The position numbers and the translations under genes were made by a program. Shown here piece after piece: positions 18,553-27,006 of a stretch of 64,000 nucleotides of DNA. Under the pieces are notes generated by a model. It saw only the letters and a list, made by a program, of their open reading frames with translations, was not told the origin of the DNA and made no database searches. Within the stretch, counting starts at the first letter, position 1; each line of letters starts with the position of its first letter. This DNA comes from [Bacillus] selenitireducens MLS10 (GTDB lineage: Bacteria > Bacillota > Bacilli > Bacillales > Salisediminibacteriaceae). Location of the stretch: positions 3,092,384-3,156,383 of the forward strand of contig NC_014219.1 in NCBI RefSeq assembly GCF_000093085.1, given 5' to 3'.

Positions 18553-19545
18553 ATGAAACTGAGTATTCTCGACCAGGCACCCGTCACCTCCGGCCATTCA
18601 CCGGAGGAGGCACTTCGATTCGCCGTCGAATTGGCCAAAATCGGTGACGAACTCGGCTACCACCGCTTCTGGATGGCAGAGCATCATGCCACAGATGCCT
18701 TTGCGAGTTCGGCGCCTGAAATCACGATCTCCCACATCGCCGCTGTAACCGACCGAATCCGACTCGGAACCGGTGGTGTGATGATGATGCACTATTCACC
18801 GTTAAAGCTTGCCGAGACCTTTAAAACACTCGCCGCCCTTGCACCGGGCCGGATCGACTTTGGTGCCGGACGTGCGCCTGGCGGAGATTCATCAAGTATT
18901 TACGCCCTCTCCTCAGGACGCGAGCCGATGATTCACAATCTGTATGAGAAATTTGCCGTCACCATGCAATACCTGGCTGATCAGACGCCTGATGATCCGC
19001 TCTACAGAAAGGCAACAGCCTCCCCAAATCAGATCCACCCGCCGGAAGCCTGGCTTCTCGGCTCCAGCGGAAACAGCGCCAAACAGGCCGGAAGGATGGG
19101 CGTCGGATACTCCTTTGCACAGTTCTTTAACGGTGAGCTGTCAAAAGAGATCCTCGATACGTACCGCAGTCACTTTGAACCTTCCTCTTTGATGGATGCG
19201 CCCGAGGTGAATGTGAGCTATATGGCGACGGTCGCCGATTCAGAAGAAGAAGCCCGCTTCCATGCGCTTCCTCAGGATCTCGCCCGCCTCATGCTGATGC
19301 AAGGCAAGATCGTCAAGACCATGTCACCGGAAGAAGCCGCAGAGTATCCGCTGACTGAGCTTGACAGGATGCGGATCGAGGACATGCGAAGGCTCCATCT
19401 TGTCGGTACGCCGGCACAGGTTGGCCGTGCACTCGCACACGATCAGGAACGATTCGGATTCGATGAAACGATGATTGTCTGTAACGCCCACAGTTACAAG
19501 GTTCGTCAAACGGTCTATGAGAAATTAGCGAGCGAAATCCTTTAA
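18553..19545 (+). CDS. LLM-class flavin-dependent oxidoreductase
   Basis: A 330-residue luciferase-like monooxygenase, starting MKLSILDQAPVTSG at ATG 18553 with GGAGG upstream; an upstream in-frame ATG at 18388 lacks a site. Family landmarks include GYHRFWMAEHHATDAFASSAPE, TDRIRLGTGGVMMMHYSPLKLAE and RIDFGAGRAPGGD. It matches the MsnO8/YwcH-like group of bacilli. It is likely an FMN-dependent oxidoreductase using reduced flavin and oxygen; the substrate is unknown. A second member of this family is cut by the right window edge. Confidence 0.92.
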   Translation: MKLSILDQAPVTSGHSPEEALRFAVELAKIGDELGYHRFWMAEHHATDAFASSAPEITISHIAAVTDRIRLGTGGVMMMHYSPLKLAETFKTLAALAPGRIDFGAGRAPGGDSSSIYALSSGREPMIHNLYEKFAVTMQYLADQTPDDPLYRKATASPNQIHPPEAWLLGSSGNSAKQAGRMGVGYSFAQFFNGELSKEILDTYRSHFEPSSLMDAPEVNVSYMATVADSEEEARFHALPQDLARLMLMQGKIVKTMSPEEAAEYPLTELDRMRIEDMRRLHLVGTPAQVGRALAHDQERFGFDETMIVCNAHSYKVRQTVYEKLASEIL

Positions 19546-19626
19546 TACCATTTTTTTCTTTCAATGCCATTTCCCTTATGGTACACTCTCCGTATAAAAG
19601 GATCTGACAACAGAAAGGATTTTTCC

Positions 19627-20427
19627 ATGTTCAAACAAGGTTTCTCACAGACACACCGCCATCCCCGGATCATCGCCTATCCGCTGATTCTCGACTGGCT
19701 CTTTTTACTGACAGCACTCATCCTGACCGACATCACGTTAACACGGATCTGGAGCGTTGAATTGGTAATCGGACCGACTTTGCCAACGGTGGATCAGCTT
19801 TTGGCCGACATAAACAGCTTCACAGGGATCGAAATCGAAGCTGCCATCGCCAATGTGGGCTTTCTCTCTCTTCTCGCCGTCCTGTTTCTGATCTGGATGG
19901 CAGTCAGTATCGTTACGGAGGCTGGTTATTTTTATCTGATCTGGCGCGGGGTGAACGGTGAATACACGGATCTGCAGGCCTTTTTGCAGGGAGGCAGCAA
20001 GTTTTGGTTCCGGTTTTTTCTTTTGTACCTGCTTGTTTTCGCCCTGATTCTTGGACTTGGTATCATCGGTGCCATCGTCATCGTGCCGTTTGGCATCGCA
20101 GGGTTGATCCTTATGGCCATCGGAGTGCTGATTATCAGGCTGTTATTCATTTACCTCGAGTTCACGATCGTTGCGGAAGATACCGGCATCTTCGACGGGA
20201 TCGGACAGTCCTATGAGCTGTTTAAAGCCTCACGGTTCTCCGACGTTTTCGGCTTCATCGTAGTGATGGGCCTTACCACAGGTGCGCTCGGTCTCAGTGT
20301 CAATCTCATTGCCGAACCGTTCTTCCTGTTCCTCATCTCACCGATTTTCGTTTACGTGGTTACCGGGTTTATGTTCACCCTGATGATGCTGATGATGAAA
20401 GCAAGAGACAACCTCTACGGAACCTGA
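19627..20427 (+). CDS. Hypothetical integral membrane protein
   Basis: A 266-residue protein with about six hydrophobic helices, for example LILDWLFLLTALILTDITL, FFLLYLLVFALILGLGIIG and FVYVVTGFMFTLMMLMM. It resembles the glycerophosphodiesterase-type membrane-anchor domain (YeiH/DUF975-like layout) by pattern only; I cannot assign a function. ATG 19627 follows GAAAGGA, and the frame extension from 19564 lacks a ribosome site. Monocistronic, ending at a strong hairpin. Confidence 0.75.
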   Translation: MFKQGFSQTHRHPRIIAYPLILDWLFLLTALILTDITLTRIWSVELVIGPTLPTVDQLLADINSFTGIEIEAAIANVGFLSLLAVLFLIWMAVSIVTEAGYFYLIWRGVNGEYTDLQAFLQGGSKFWFRFFLLYLLVFALILGLGIIGAIVIVPFGIAGLILMAIGVLIIRLLFIYLEFTIVAEDTGIFDGIGQSYELFKASRFSDVFGFIVVMGLTTGALGLSVNLIAEPFFLFLISPIFVYVVTGFMFTLMMLMMKARDNLYGT

Positions 20428-20454
20428 CCTTGCAATCCAATCTCATACCCGAAA

Positions 20455-20491
20455 AATAAAGCGATTCCCCTGACTCGGGAATCGCTTTATT
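20455..20491. terminator. Bidirectional terminator
   Basis: AATAAAGCGATTCCC pairs perfectly with GGGAATCGCTTTATT around a 7-nt loop. It serves the membrane-protein gene and the convergent XRE gene, whose TGA stop abuts it. Confidence 0.88.
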
Positions 20492-20721
20492 CATTCTTCG
20501 GTTTTTACGTTCAATGCATCGATGAGCGCCTTGACCCGGGCATCTCCCGGTGTAAAGTCACCGCCCTCGATTTGCCTCAGATCCGCCTCTTTGAGCCCTG
20601 TCGCTTCTGCCGTTTCACCGAGACTCAGTCTCAGGCTCACTCTGCGTTCGTGAATCTTCTGACCGAGGGGCACGCTCTCCCCGTAAATCATTTCATCCCG
20701 CTCAGGGAATTCTTCAGTCAT
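20491..20721 (-). CDS. XRE-family helix-turn-helix protein
   Basis: A 76-residue protein with one helix-turn-helix domain: QKIHERRVSLRLSLGETAEATGLKEADLRQIEGGD. It has no extra effector domain, so it is either a small DNA-binding regulator or an antitoxin-like protein, although no toxin partner is adjacent. The start is ATG 20721 with GGGAGGGAT upstream. It lies 37 nt downstream of the gene starting at 21157 and may be co-transcribed with it. Confidence 0.85.
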   Translation of the reverse strand: MTEEFPERDEMIYGESVPLGQKIHERRVSLRLSLGETAEATGLKEADLRQIEGGDFTPGDARVKALIDALNVKTEE

Positions 20722-20758
20722 GACGATCCCTCCCAATCACAGTATTGCATGTTGCTCT

Positions 20759-21157
20759 TTAATACAACGATATCAGAATATGCAGTCCGATCACAAGGAG
20801 GGCGCCGAAAGCCGTATAACGGTGCGACCGTTTTCGCCTGCCTGTCGCTTTTTGATTGCGTATCCAGCCCGTGCTGAGGAGAACGATCAGCGCGAGCATG
20901 GCTAAGACACCGCTGAGCTGCGTCAGTGACTCCGGATTCACACCGTGCCTGTATAGTGCCAGCATACTGTGAGCTGTTGCAAAGACCGCGGCAACGACTG
21001 CCGTTTTACGGTGAACGCGCATCAGGATTTTAGCGATTTTCGCGTACCGGATCTGTCTTTTACGGTTCCTTGATTTCCGGACGATCCTGAACAGGACGTA
21101 AAAGCTTCCGTTAAACACAATCAGAACCAACGCCAGATAGCCTAACCATTGAATCAT
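20759..21157 (-). CDS. Small four-helix membrane protein with paired histidines
   Basis: A 132-residue protein with four predicted helices. Two helix pairs begin and end with histidine at matching spacing: HRKTAVVAAVFATAH (helix 2) and HRYTAFGALLVIGLH (helix 4). Two histidine pairs 14 residues apart in adjacent helices are what one would expect of a di-haem cytochrome b561 or ferric-reductase-like membrane protein. The family cannot be named with certainty, so haem binding is an inference. ATG 21157 has GGGGTGA upstream. Probably co-transcribed with the XRE gene. Confidence 0.75.
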   Translation of the reverse strand: MIQWLGYLALVLIVFNGSFYVLFRIVRKSRNRKRQIRYAKIAKILMRVHRKTAVVAAVFATAHSMLALYRHGVNPESLTQLSGVLAMLALIVLLSTGWIRNQKATGRRKRSHRYTAFGALLVIGLHILISLY

Positions 21158-21306
21158 GTTTCACTCACCCCAGACTGATTTTCAATTCCTTATGAAGTGT
21201 ATCAGACTCTGCACGGTTTCGTCGTGATCTGGTTCACCACTAAATGTCTTTCTTCGAAATCAAGGCCTCTTTTGTGCTAGTCTTAAAGCCAAGGAGCGTG
21301 ATAGTG

Positions 21307-22272
21307 ATGAAAGCCATTCAAATCGACACATTTGGCGGGATCGAACAGCTGCAGTATAAAGATGTTTCGGAACCTGTACCAGGTAAAGGTGAGGTGCTTG
21401 TTGACGTCACGGCTGTCGGTGTCAATTTTGCAGACACGATGCGGCGGCAAAACCTCTATGTCGTCGATACACCGCTGCCGTTTATTCCAGGCTCAGAAAT
21501 CGCCGGCACTGTCGCTGAGGACGGCAACCGGTTCAAAGCAGGTACACGGGTCGTCGCCCTGACAGGCACGGACGCCTACGCTGAGCGAGTCCGTGTGCGG
21601 GAAGATCAGCTCGTGGAGATCCCTCAGACAATGTCCGATCATGAGGCTGTCTCCCTGCCCCTTCAGGGACTGAGCGCTTATCATATCCTCTCCACCATGG
21701 GGAGACTTGAAGAAGGAGAATCCGTTTTGATTCACGCGGCGGCCGGCGGTGTCGGGACGCTCGCGGTTCAGCTTGCCCGTCATTTTAAAGCCGGTACGAT
21801 TATCGCCACTGCGAGTACGGAAGAAAAACGGGCACTTGCCAATTCGTTAGGCGCCGATGTCACGATTGATTATACGAAAGATAACTGGACAGATGAGGTC
21901 CTCGCCGCGACAGATGGCAAGGGCGTTGATGTGGCGCTTGAAATGGTCGGGGGAGAGATTTTTGATCAGACTCTTGACGTTTTGGCTCCCTTTGGCCGTC
22001 TCGTGTTCTTCGGGGCAGCGAGCGGACAGCTTCCGTCACTCAATCCATTCGCCTTACTCGAACACAACAAAAGCGTCATCGGCTTTTTCCTGCCCCAGAT
22101 GATGGCGAAACCGGACCTGTTCGCAAAAAGTCTTGCCGAACTCTTTGAACTCGCGGCAACCAAGCGCCTCAGTCTCAGTGTCGGCCCGGTTTATCCGCTC
22201 AGTAACGCGGCTCAGGCGCACGACGATCTTGAGAACCGGCGAACATCGGGGAAAGTCATCCTCGAACCCTGA
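21307..22272 (+). CDS. Zinc-independent quinone oxidoreductase (MDR family)
   Basis: A 321-residue NADPH:quinone-type oxidoreductase of the medium-chain dehydrogenase family. N-terminal groES-like fold (AIQIDTFGGIEQLQYKDV, PGSEIAGTV) and a Rossmann motif (VLIHAAAGGVGTLAVQLAR) are clear, and the zinc-binding cysteines of alcohol dehydrogenases are absent. ATG 21307 has AAGGAG upstream. Downstream, the hairpin at the left end of an IS3-type remnant lies only 51 nt after the stop and may act as its terminator. Confidence 0.92.
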   Translation: MKAIQIDTFGGIEQLQYKDVSEPVPGKGEVLVDVTAVGVNFADTMRRQNLYVVDTPLPFIPGSEIAGTVAEDGNRFKAGTRVVALTGTDAYAERVRVREDQLVEIPQTMSDHEAVSLPLQGLSAYHILSTMGRLEEGESVLIHAAAGGVGTLAVQLARHFKAGTIIATASTEEKRALANSLGADVTIDYTKDNWTDEVLAATDGKGVDVALEMVGGEIFDQTLDVLAPFGRLVFFGAASGQLPSLNPFALLEHNKSVIGFFLPQMMAKPDLFAKSLAELFELAATKRLSLSVGPVYPLSNAAQAHDDLENRRTSGKVILEP

Positions 22273-22323
22273 TTCATATACAGGCGAATGAACGCGCATA
22301 AAAAGATCCGGGGATCAATAAAC

Positions 22324-22502
22324 TGTACCCTATAAGATGGACACTTGAAAAAAGTCCATCTTATAGGGTAGTTTTGTTTATAATGAAAAAAAGATGTTAG
22401 GGAGGATCCAAAATGACTAAGAGAATGTTCAATAAAAAAGAACAAGATGTCCTGAAAATGAATCCCTATGTGCAATCGGTAAGTGAGAAGTCCATTACGT
22501 AG
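22324..22502 (+). mobile_element. Left-end remnant of an IS3-family element
   Basis: Begins TGTACCC, like an IS3-type terminal repeat. A perfect 16-bp inverted repeat (22327-22342 and 22354-22369, loop 11 nt) follows at once, then a TATAAT-like -10 near 22377 and the start of orfA. The element is cut at about 22500 where a second insertion-sequence remnant begins. The rest of the element, including orfB and the right end, is absent. Confidence 0.75.
22413..22502 (+). pseudogene. Truncated IS3-family OrfA (29 codons)
   Basis: MTKRMFNKKEQDVLKMNPYV and then QSVSEKSIT match the N-terminus of IS150-group OrfA proteins, which continue YTDEFK. Here a TAG ends the frame at the junction with the neighbouring transposase remnant. 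GGAGG lies 7 nt before ATG 22413. Confidence 0.75.
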
Positions 22503-23585
22503 GGGTTACTGAATAACCCATTCATCGTTATTTGTCGATTGTAAATCGGTAAAATAATCTCGGATTCTGGCCCCCAAAATAAAAATGAAAAAAGAAGGAA
22601 GGTCCCGAAGCACCTTCGAAAGATTCAAGTTCAGGATTTGCAATGCGATGACCGTTTCGCTTGTTTCTTTTAGGCGAGCTCGAATAAGACCTAAACCATA
22701 AGAACGTTTGCCCTCTCCGAACTTGGCTTCAATCGCATTTCGTTCACAGGCATCTTGGTAGGCCACTTGCTTGTCTTCTACGGATTCATGTTTAGGAGGT
22801 CTTCCGAGTCTGGGACCACTCAGCCGTATGCCGTTTTCTTTGCAGAACCTCCGGTTCTCTCTGGTCGCATAAATTCGGTCCGCAAGCACTGCTTCAGGAA
22901 AACAACCATAACGATCACGGTATGTCATGACGGCACGCTGAAGATCATGTCCTTCATGATAGCTGTCCCATTCAAGCCGATCCAAAAAGGTCCAGCCATC
23001 CTTCATCACAACCGACATTTTAGCACCGAATTCGACAGAGGTATGTGCTTTGCCTCGCACAATAGGTCGAACATGAGGCTGTTCAATGCTCACAATCCGG
23101 TTGTCAATCCGATTCTGTTTGGATTGATACATCGCCAGTTGCTGACGATACAGTTCCTGAATCACCAGGAGATCACGGTACTCTTGTCTACTCAGAACAG
23201 ACAGGCCCACCTCCTCGGCAAGCTTCGCAATATGGTTCAAATCACGTTTGACATGATTCAACTGTTGTTTCATGGCGCGGCACACTTTCTTTTTGCCAGG
23301 ACGCTTCTGCTTTGAGACGGACAGATATTGCTTGCGCGCTTTTTTGCGGTACGTTCTGGGTTTGATTGCGGGTTTAAGGCGTTCTTCATGCATCGTGTCG
23401 ATCATCGTTTCAAGTTTCTCTCTTGAACGATTCAAAAGGGTCAGATCTGTTGGGAATGCAATATCTGAAGGAGCACAGGTTGCGTCAATGAGCAATTTTC
23501 CTTGATGCATTGTGACCTGATCAGATGGATGATTGGGATGCCGTTCGGCATCGTGTGACTCTGCATCTCTTTTCCTGTTGTCCAT
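22503..23585 (-). pseudogene. 5'-truncated IS1182-family transposase
   Basis: The 359 codons correspond to the middle and C-terminal part of an IS1182-type DDE transposase: GKLLIDATCAPSDIAFPTDL, VEFGAKMSVVMKDGWTFLDR, EAVLADRIYATRENRRFCKE and NAIEAKFGEGKRSYGL. The N-terminal DUF772 domain expected in full-length members is missing. In-frame TGA directly precedes the first ATG, and unrelated sequence leading to helD begins there. The 3' end abuts the cut IS3 remnant. It is therefore a dead fragment; base composition is more AT-rich than in the flanking core genes. Confidence 0.82.
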
Positions 23586-23604
23586 TCAGAGGACTTGATC
23601 ATTC

Positions 23605-25881
23605 CTATTCTCCTTTCGCCACTGAATGTTGGATGATTCCTGGATTCTCCTGATTGTATAACACAAATAATCTGTGGAGAGCTCTTGTCATACTTACATA
23701 GAGCAGTTTCACATCGAGCGAATTCTCTTTGAACGGTTCTTGATCGGTATATATCATGACAACATCAAATTCGAGCCCTTTTGAAAGATAAGATGGGAGG
23801 ACAACGAGATCCGCATGACTGTAGTTAGCATGCTCATCCAGAAGTTCCACTGTAAGTGAGTTGGCCTGTTTTCGAAGTGAATCCGCAATTAATTCAGCTT
23901 CATGGCCCGTTTTTGTGATAACGGCAAAAGACTGATAATGTTGTGTCGTCAACCTGTAATAGATATCGAGAATCGTATTCATCGCTTCCTTTTGAGTGTC
24001 ACAGAGAATCCCTTCAGGTTCTTTATCGTGGCGTACAACCGGTTCTGCAAGGACCATGCCTTTGTATGGCGCCAACTGAATCACACAGTTCGCCTTTTCC
24101 ATGATTTCAACCGTAGTCCGATAACTCTTTTTCAAAATTTTATAGTTCGCGTTTGGAAAAATATCTTCAATAACCTGATTCCAATCCGAGATCGCACGAT
24201 ACCCATGAATTCCCTGCGACAAATCGCCGAGAATAGTAAAGAGAGAGGTCTGACTGACTTTTCTTAATACAAATAATTCTAAATATGAATAATCCTGTGC
24301 CTCATCGATAAAGATATTTTTATATTTCTTCTCCTGGTCTGTTCCGAATAGAGCCTGTTCCACGTAGAGAAGGATGGCGGCATCTTCAAGATCCAGTTCT
24401 TTCGTTTTGAACAGCTTTCTCTGACGGGTTACCAACTGAGAAATATTATCCTCACTGAGATCATCCCCGAAATACGTTTTGGATACTTCTTTTTTCGTCA
24501 GGAGATCTTTAACTAAAGAAACCGTTTTTTTTCGAGGTAACTGTTTCGTGAAATCCGGTACGATCCGCTTCTTTTCCAGTTTCATCTTTTCAAGATGTGC
24601 TTCTCTTTTGTCCCACAGGCGTACAACACGTTTACGACGATCTTCTGTATCTTTGATCCGATTTCTCACCTGATCGATTTTATTATCGTATATCTCCTCA
24701 ACCTCTCTTATGAGTAGATCTGCTTTTTGTTTTACCGTCATTTTTAAGACTTCTTTGATTTTGGATAATCTCTGATAAGGAGGCAAATACGTATATTCCT
24801 CTACAAATAATGTGCGGAGTTCGTCGCGGCTCATCAAGGTATAACGGTCCAACCTGATATCCTCATCCGGAAGCCAGTCTGACACAACATCCCCAATGTA
24901 CCGATCAAGTGCACATTTCATTGCCTTAGAGCCCTTAAATGAGGCTATCCATTGCTCATGATGATCTGGTCCATCAATCAGTATTTGGAGACGTTGATCT
25001 TTTGAGACAAAACGAAGTTCATTCCCGAGAATCGATGTCGCATACGCTATGAATGTCGTCTGCGTGACCTGATCAACTCCAAGCTCAGGAAGCACTTCTG
25101 ATACATAGTCAAGAAACAAGTGGTTCGGTGCAAGAATCATTAGTTCTGACGGATCAAAATCCTCTGCAAACTGATATATATAATAGGCCATTCTGTGAAG
25201 TGCAATGGTTGTCTTTCCACTTCCCGCCACGCCTTGCACAATCATTGGTCGGTTCATTTCAGCACGGATTACCTGGTTTTGTTCGGCCTGAATCGTTGAA
25301 ACAATATCTTTTAAGCGGTTATCTGCACTAGTCGTCAATGATTCCTGCAAGATTTGATCACGTGCCGTAAGATCAATGTCGCGCATATCGAGCAGGGTGC
25401 GCTTCTCTATCTGAAACTGACGCTTAAGTTGGAGCTCTCCTTCATACATGTAACCATTTGCTTCGTATGAGACATCTCCTAACTGACCTTCGTAATAAAG
25501 ATTAGCAATTGGCGAACGCCAATCCACGATCACAGGTTCATGACTCTCCCTGTCAGATAACGAAGTTTTGCCGATATACAACACATCTGCCGTCTCGTGG
25601 CCTCGAGGCTTATAATCCATTCTCGCGAAATACGGTTTCTCTTTCAGGCTCCGCAACTGATGCAACTTGTTGCCTGTTGTGTCGAGTAAATTGGCATTCG
25701 CCAAAATATTAACGTAACTGTTTGAACTGTCGAGATGATCGAGATCAATCAATGCCTGTTTTATATGTTGTTTGTATTCAATCCGACTTTGTTCTGCAGC
25801 ATCCAGTACGTCCTCAATATATGCGACTGTTTCAGCAAGCCGCTCTTCTTCTTTTCGTCTACTGCGCTCTGTATGGTTCAA
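23605..25881 (-). CDS. helD: HelD-type UvrD-like helicase (RNA polymerase recycling factor)
   Basis: A 758-residue SF1 ATPase. An N-terminal coiled coil (RSRRKEEERLAETVAYIEDV), Walker A (QGVAGSGKTTIALHR), a long alpha-helical insertion (about residues 380-480), Walker B (IFIDEAQDYSYLELF) and motif VI (LLYVSMTRALHRLFV) match HelD of B. subtilis (774 aa), which binds RNA polymerase and removes stalled complexes from DNA. The most likely start is TTG 25881, eight nt after GGAGG; GTG 25896 upstream has no site. The gene is AT-richer than its neighbours and follows two IS remnants, so the segment may have been acquired. Confidence 0.9.
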   Translation of the reverse strand: MNHTERSRRKEEERLAETVAYIEDVLDAAEQSRIEYKQHIKQALIDLDHLDSSNSYVNILANANLLDTTGNKLHQLRSLKEKPYFARMDYKPRGHETADVLYIGKTSLSDRESHEPVIVDWRSPIANLYYEGQLGDVSYEANGYMYEGELQLKRQFQIEKRTLLDMRDIDLTARDQILQESLTTSADNRLKDIVSTIQAEQNQVIRAEMNRPMIVQGVAGSGKTTIALHRMAYYIYQFAEDFDPSELMILAPNHLFLDYVSEVLPELGVDQVTQTTFIAYATSILGNELRFVSKDQRLQILIDGPDHHEQWIASFKGSKAMKCALDRYIGDVVSDWLPDEDIRLDRYTLMSRDELRTLFVEEYTYLPPYQRLSKIKEVLKMTVKQKADLLIREVEEIYDNKIDQVRNRIKDTEDRRKRVVRLWDKREAHLEKMKLEKKRIVPDFTKQLPRKKTVSLVKDLLTKKEVSKTYFGDDLSEDNISQLVTRQRKLFKTKELDLEDAAILLYVEQALFGTDQEKKYKNIFIDEAQDYSYLELFVLRKVSQTSLFTILGDLSQGIHGYRAISDWNQVIEDIFPNANYKILKKSYRTTVEIMEKANCVIQLAPYKGMVLAEPVVRHDKEPEGILCDTQKEAMNTILDIYYRLTTQHYQSFAVITKTGHEAELIADSLRKQANSLTVELLDEHANYSHADLVVLPSYLSKGLEFDVVMIYTDQEPFKENSLDVKLLYVSMTRALHRLFVLYNQENPGIIQHSVAKGE

Positions 25882-26118
25882 TTGAATTCCCTCCACTGCT
25901 TTCTTTTGCCCAGTATATCATTTCCCCTCTACTCCATCATTACACGATTTCACACACATTCCTGTAAGCTTTGAGAATCAGCCGCGAATGCCTCTGTCAT
26001 GGGATTTCCGAAAAGATTGAATGCATTTATGGCCAATCTCACAGGCAAAAGGTATTTACACAGTTTGTGTATATGTTAGCATGACAGACAGATTAGATAG
26101 AAAGAGGGGAATTAAATT

Positions 26119-26937
26119 ATGAAGAAAAAATTATTTACCGGACTCTCACTCGCTGCGACAATGGCAGTCGTTGCCGCATGCGGGGGAAATGATGAAGGCA
26201 ACACCGGTGATAACAATAACCTGTTAGACGGTAACAATCAGGAGGAAGCACCTGATAATGACATGAACGATGAAGCTGCCATGGAAGGCGAGCTCGAAGG
26301 TGACCTCGAGGACGAAATGGAAATGGAGATGCCGGAACCGGATCTCGACGGCATTCCTGATGTCGTGGCTGAAGTAAACGGCGAAGAAATCAGCCAGGAA
26401 GAATTCCTTGCCACATACGAGCCGCAGTTCCAGCAGATGGCGATGCAGTCCCAGATGACAGGAGAAGAAGTCGATGAAGCTCAGATCCGCGATATGGTTG
26501 CGGATTCCATGGTCAATAACACTCTGTTAATCCAGGAAGCCGACAGCCAAGGAATTGAAGCAACAGACGAAGATATTGAACAGCTTCTGACTGAGCTTGC
26601 CCAGCAGAACCAGATGGAATCTTCGGATCAGTTCCTCCAGGCGCTTGAAGAGCAGGGAACACCGGAAGATGTAGTGATGGATCAGGTGGAAATGCAGGTC
26701 AAGGTCGATCAGCTGATTGCCAATGAGGCTGGTGAGATCGATGTAAGCGATGCGGAAGTCGAAGAGATGTACGCGCAGCTTGAAGCCCAGCAGGAACAGA
26801 GCGGCGGCGAACTGCCACCACTCGACGAAATCCGCACTGAAATCGAAGATGAAGTAAGAAACCAACAGGAAATGGAATTCGCCCAAACCCTTCTGGATGA
26901 TCTCCGAAGTGATGCGGATATCACCGTTCACCTGTAA
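26119..26937 (+). CDS. SurA_N-type (PrsA-like) chaperone lipoprotein without parvulin domain
   Basis: A 272-residue lipoprotein (VVAACGG lipobox) with a long Asp/Glu/Asn-rich linker. From about residue 85 it shows the SurA/PrsA N-terminal chaperone fold: VVAEVNGEEISQEEFLATYE, then MVADSMVNNTLLIQEADSQG. The peptidyl-prolyl isomerase (parvulin) domain usual in PrsA is missing and the protein ends after the C-terminal chaperone helix. It probably helps fold exported proteins on the outer face of the membrane. Ribosome site AGAGGGGAA precedes ATG 26119. Confidence 0.82.
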   Translation: MKKKLFTGLSLAATMAVVAACGGNDEGNTGDNNNLLDGNNQEEAPDNDMNDEAAMEGELEGDLEDEMEMEMPEPDLDGIPDVVAEVNGEEISQEEFLATYEPQFQQMAMQSQMTGEEVDEAQIRDMVADSMVNNTLLIQEADSQGIEATDEDIEQLLTELAQQNQMESSDQFLQALEEQGTPEDVVMDQVEMQVKVDQLIANEAGEIDVSDAEVEEMYAQLEAQQEQSGGELPPLDEIRTEIEDEVRNQQEMEFAQTLLDDLRSDADITVHL

Positions 26938-26958
26938 AAACCAAGTATAATCAAGCAG

Positions 26959-26991
26959 AAGAGGCGCCCCCCAAGTTGGGAGCGCCTCTTT
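26959..26991. terminator. Bidirectional terminator
   Basis: AAGAGGCGC/GCGCCTCTT stem with C/G extension (CCCC-AAGTT-GGG) and T-run, between the convergent SurA-like and duplicated lipoprotein genes. Confidence 0.85.
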
Positions 26992-27006
26992 GTTATGCCA
27001 TCATGC

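Noticed and set aside
22503-22520. GGGTTA-CTGAA-TAACCC palindrome as a terminator
   Set aside because: It encodes the end of the transposase remnant and lacks a T-run.
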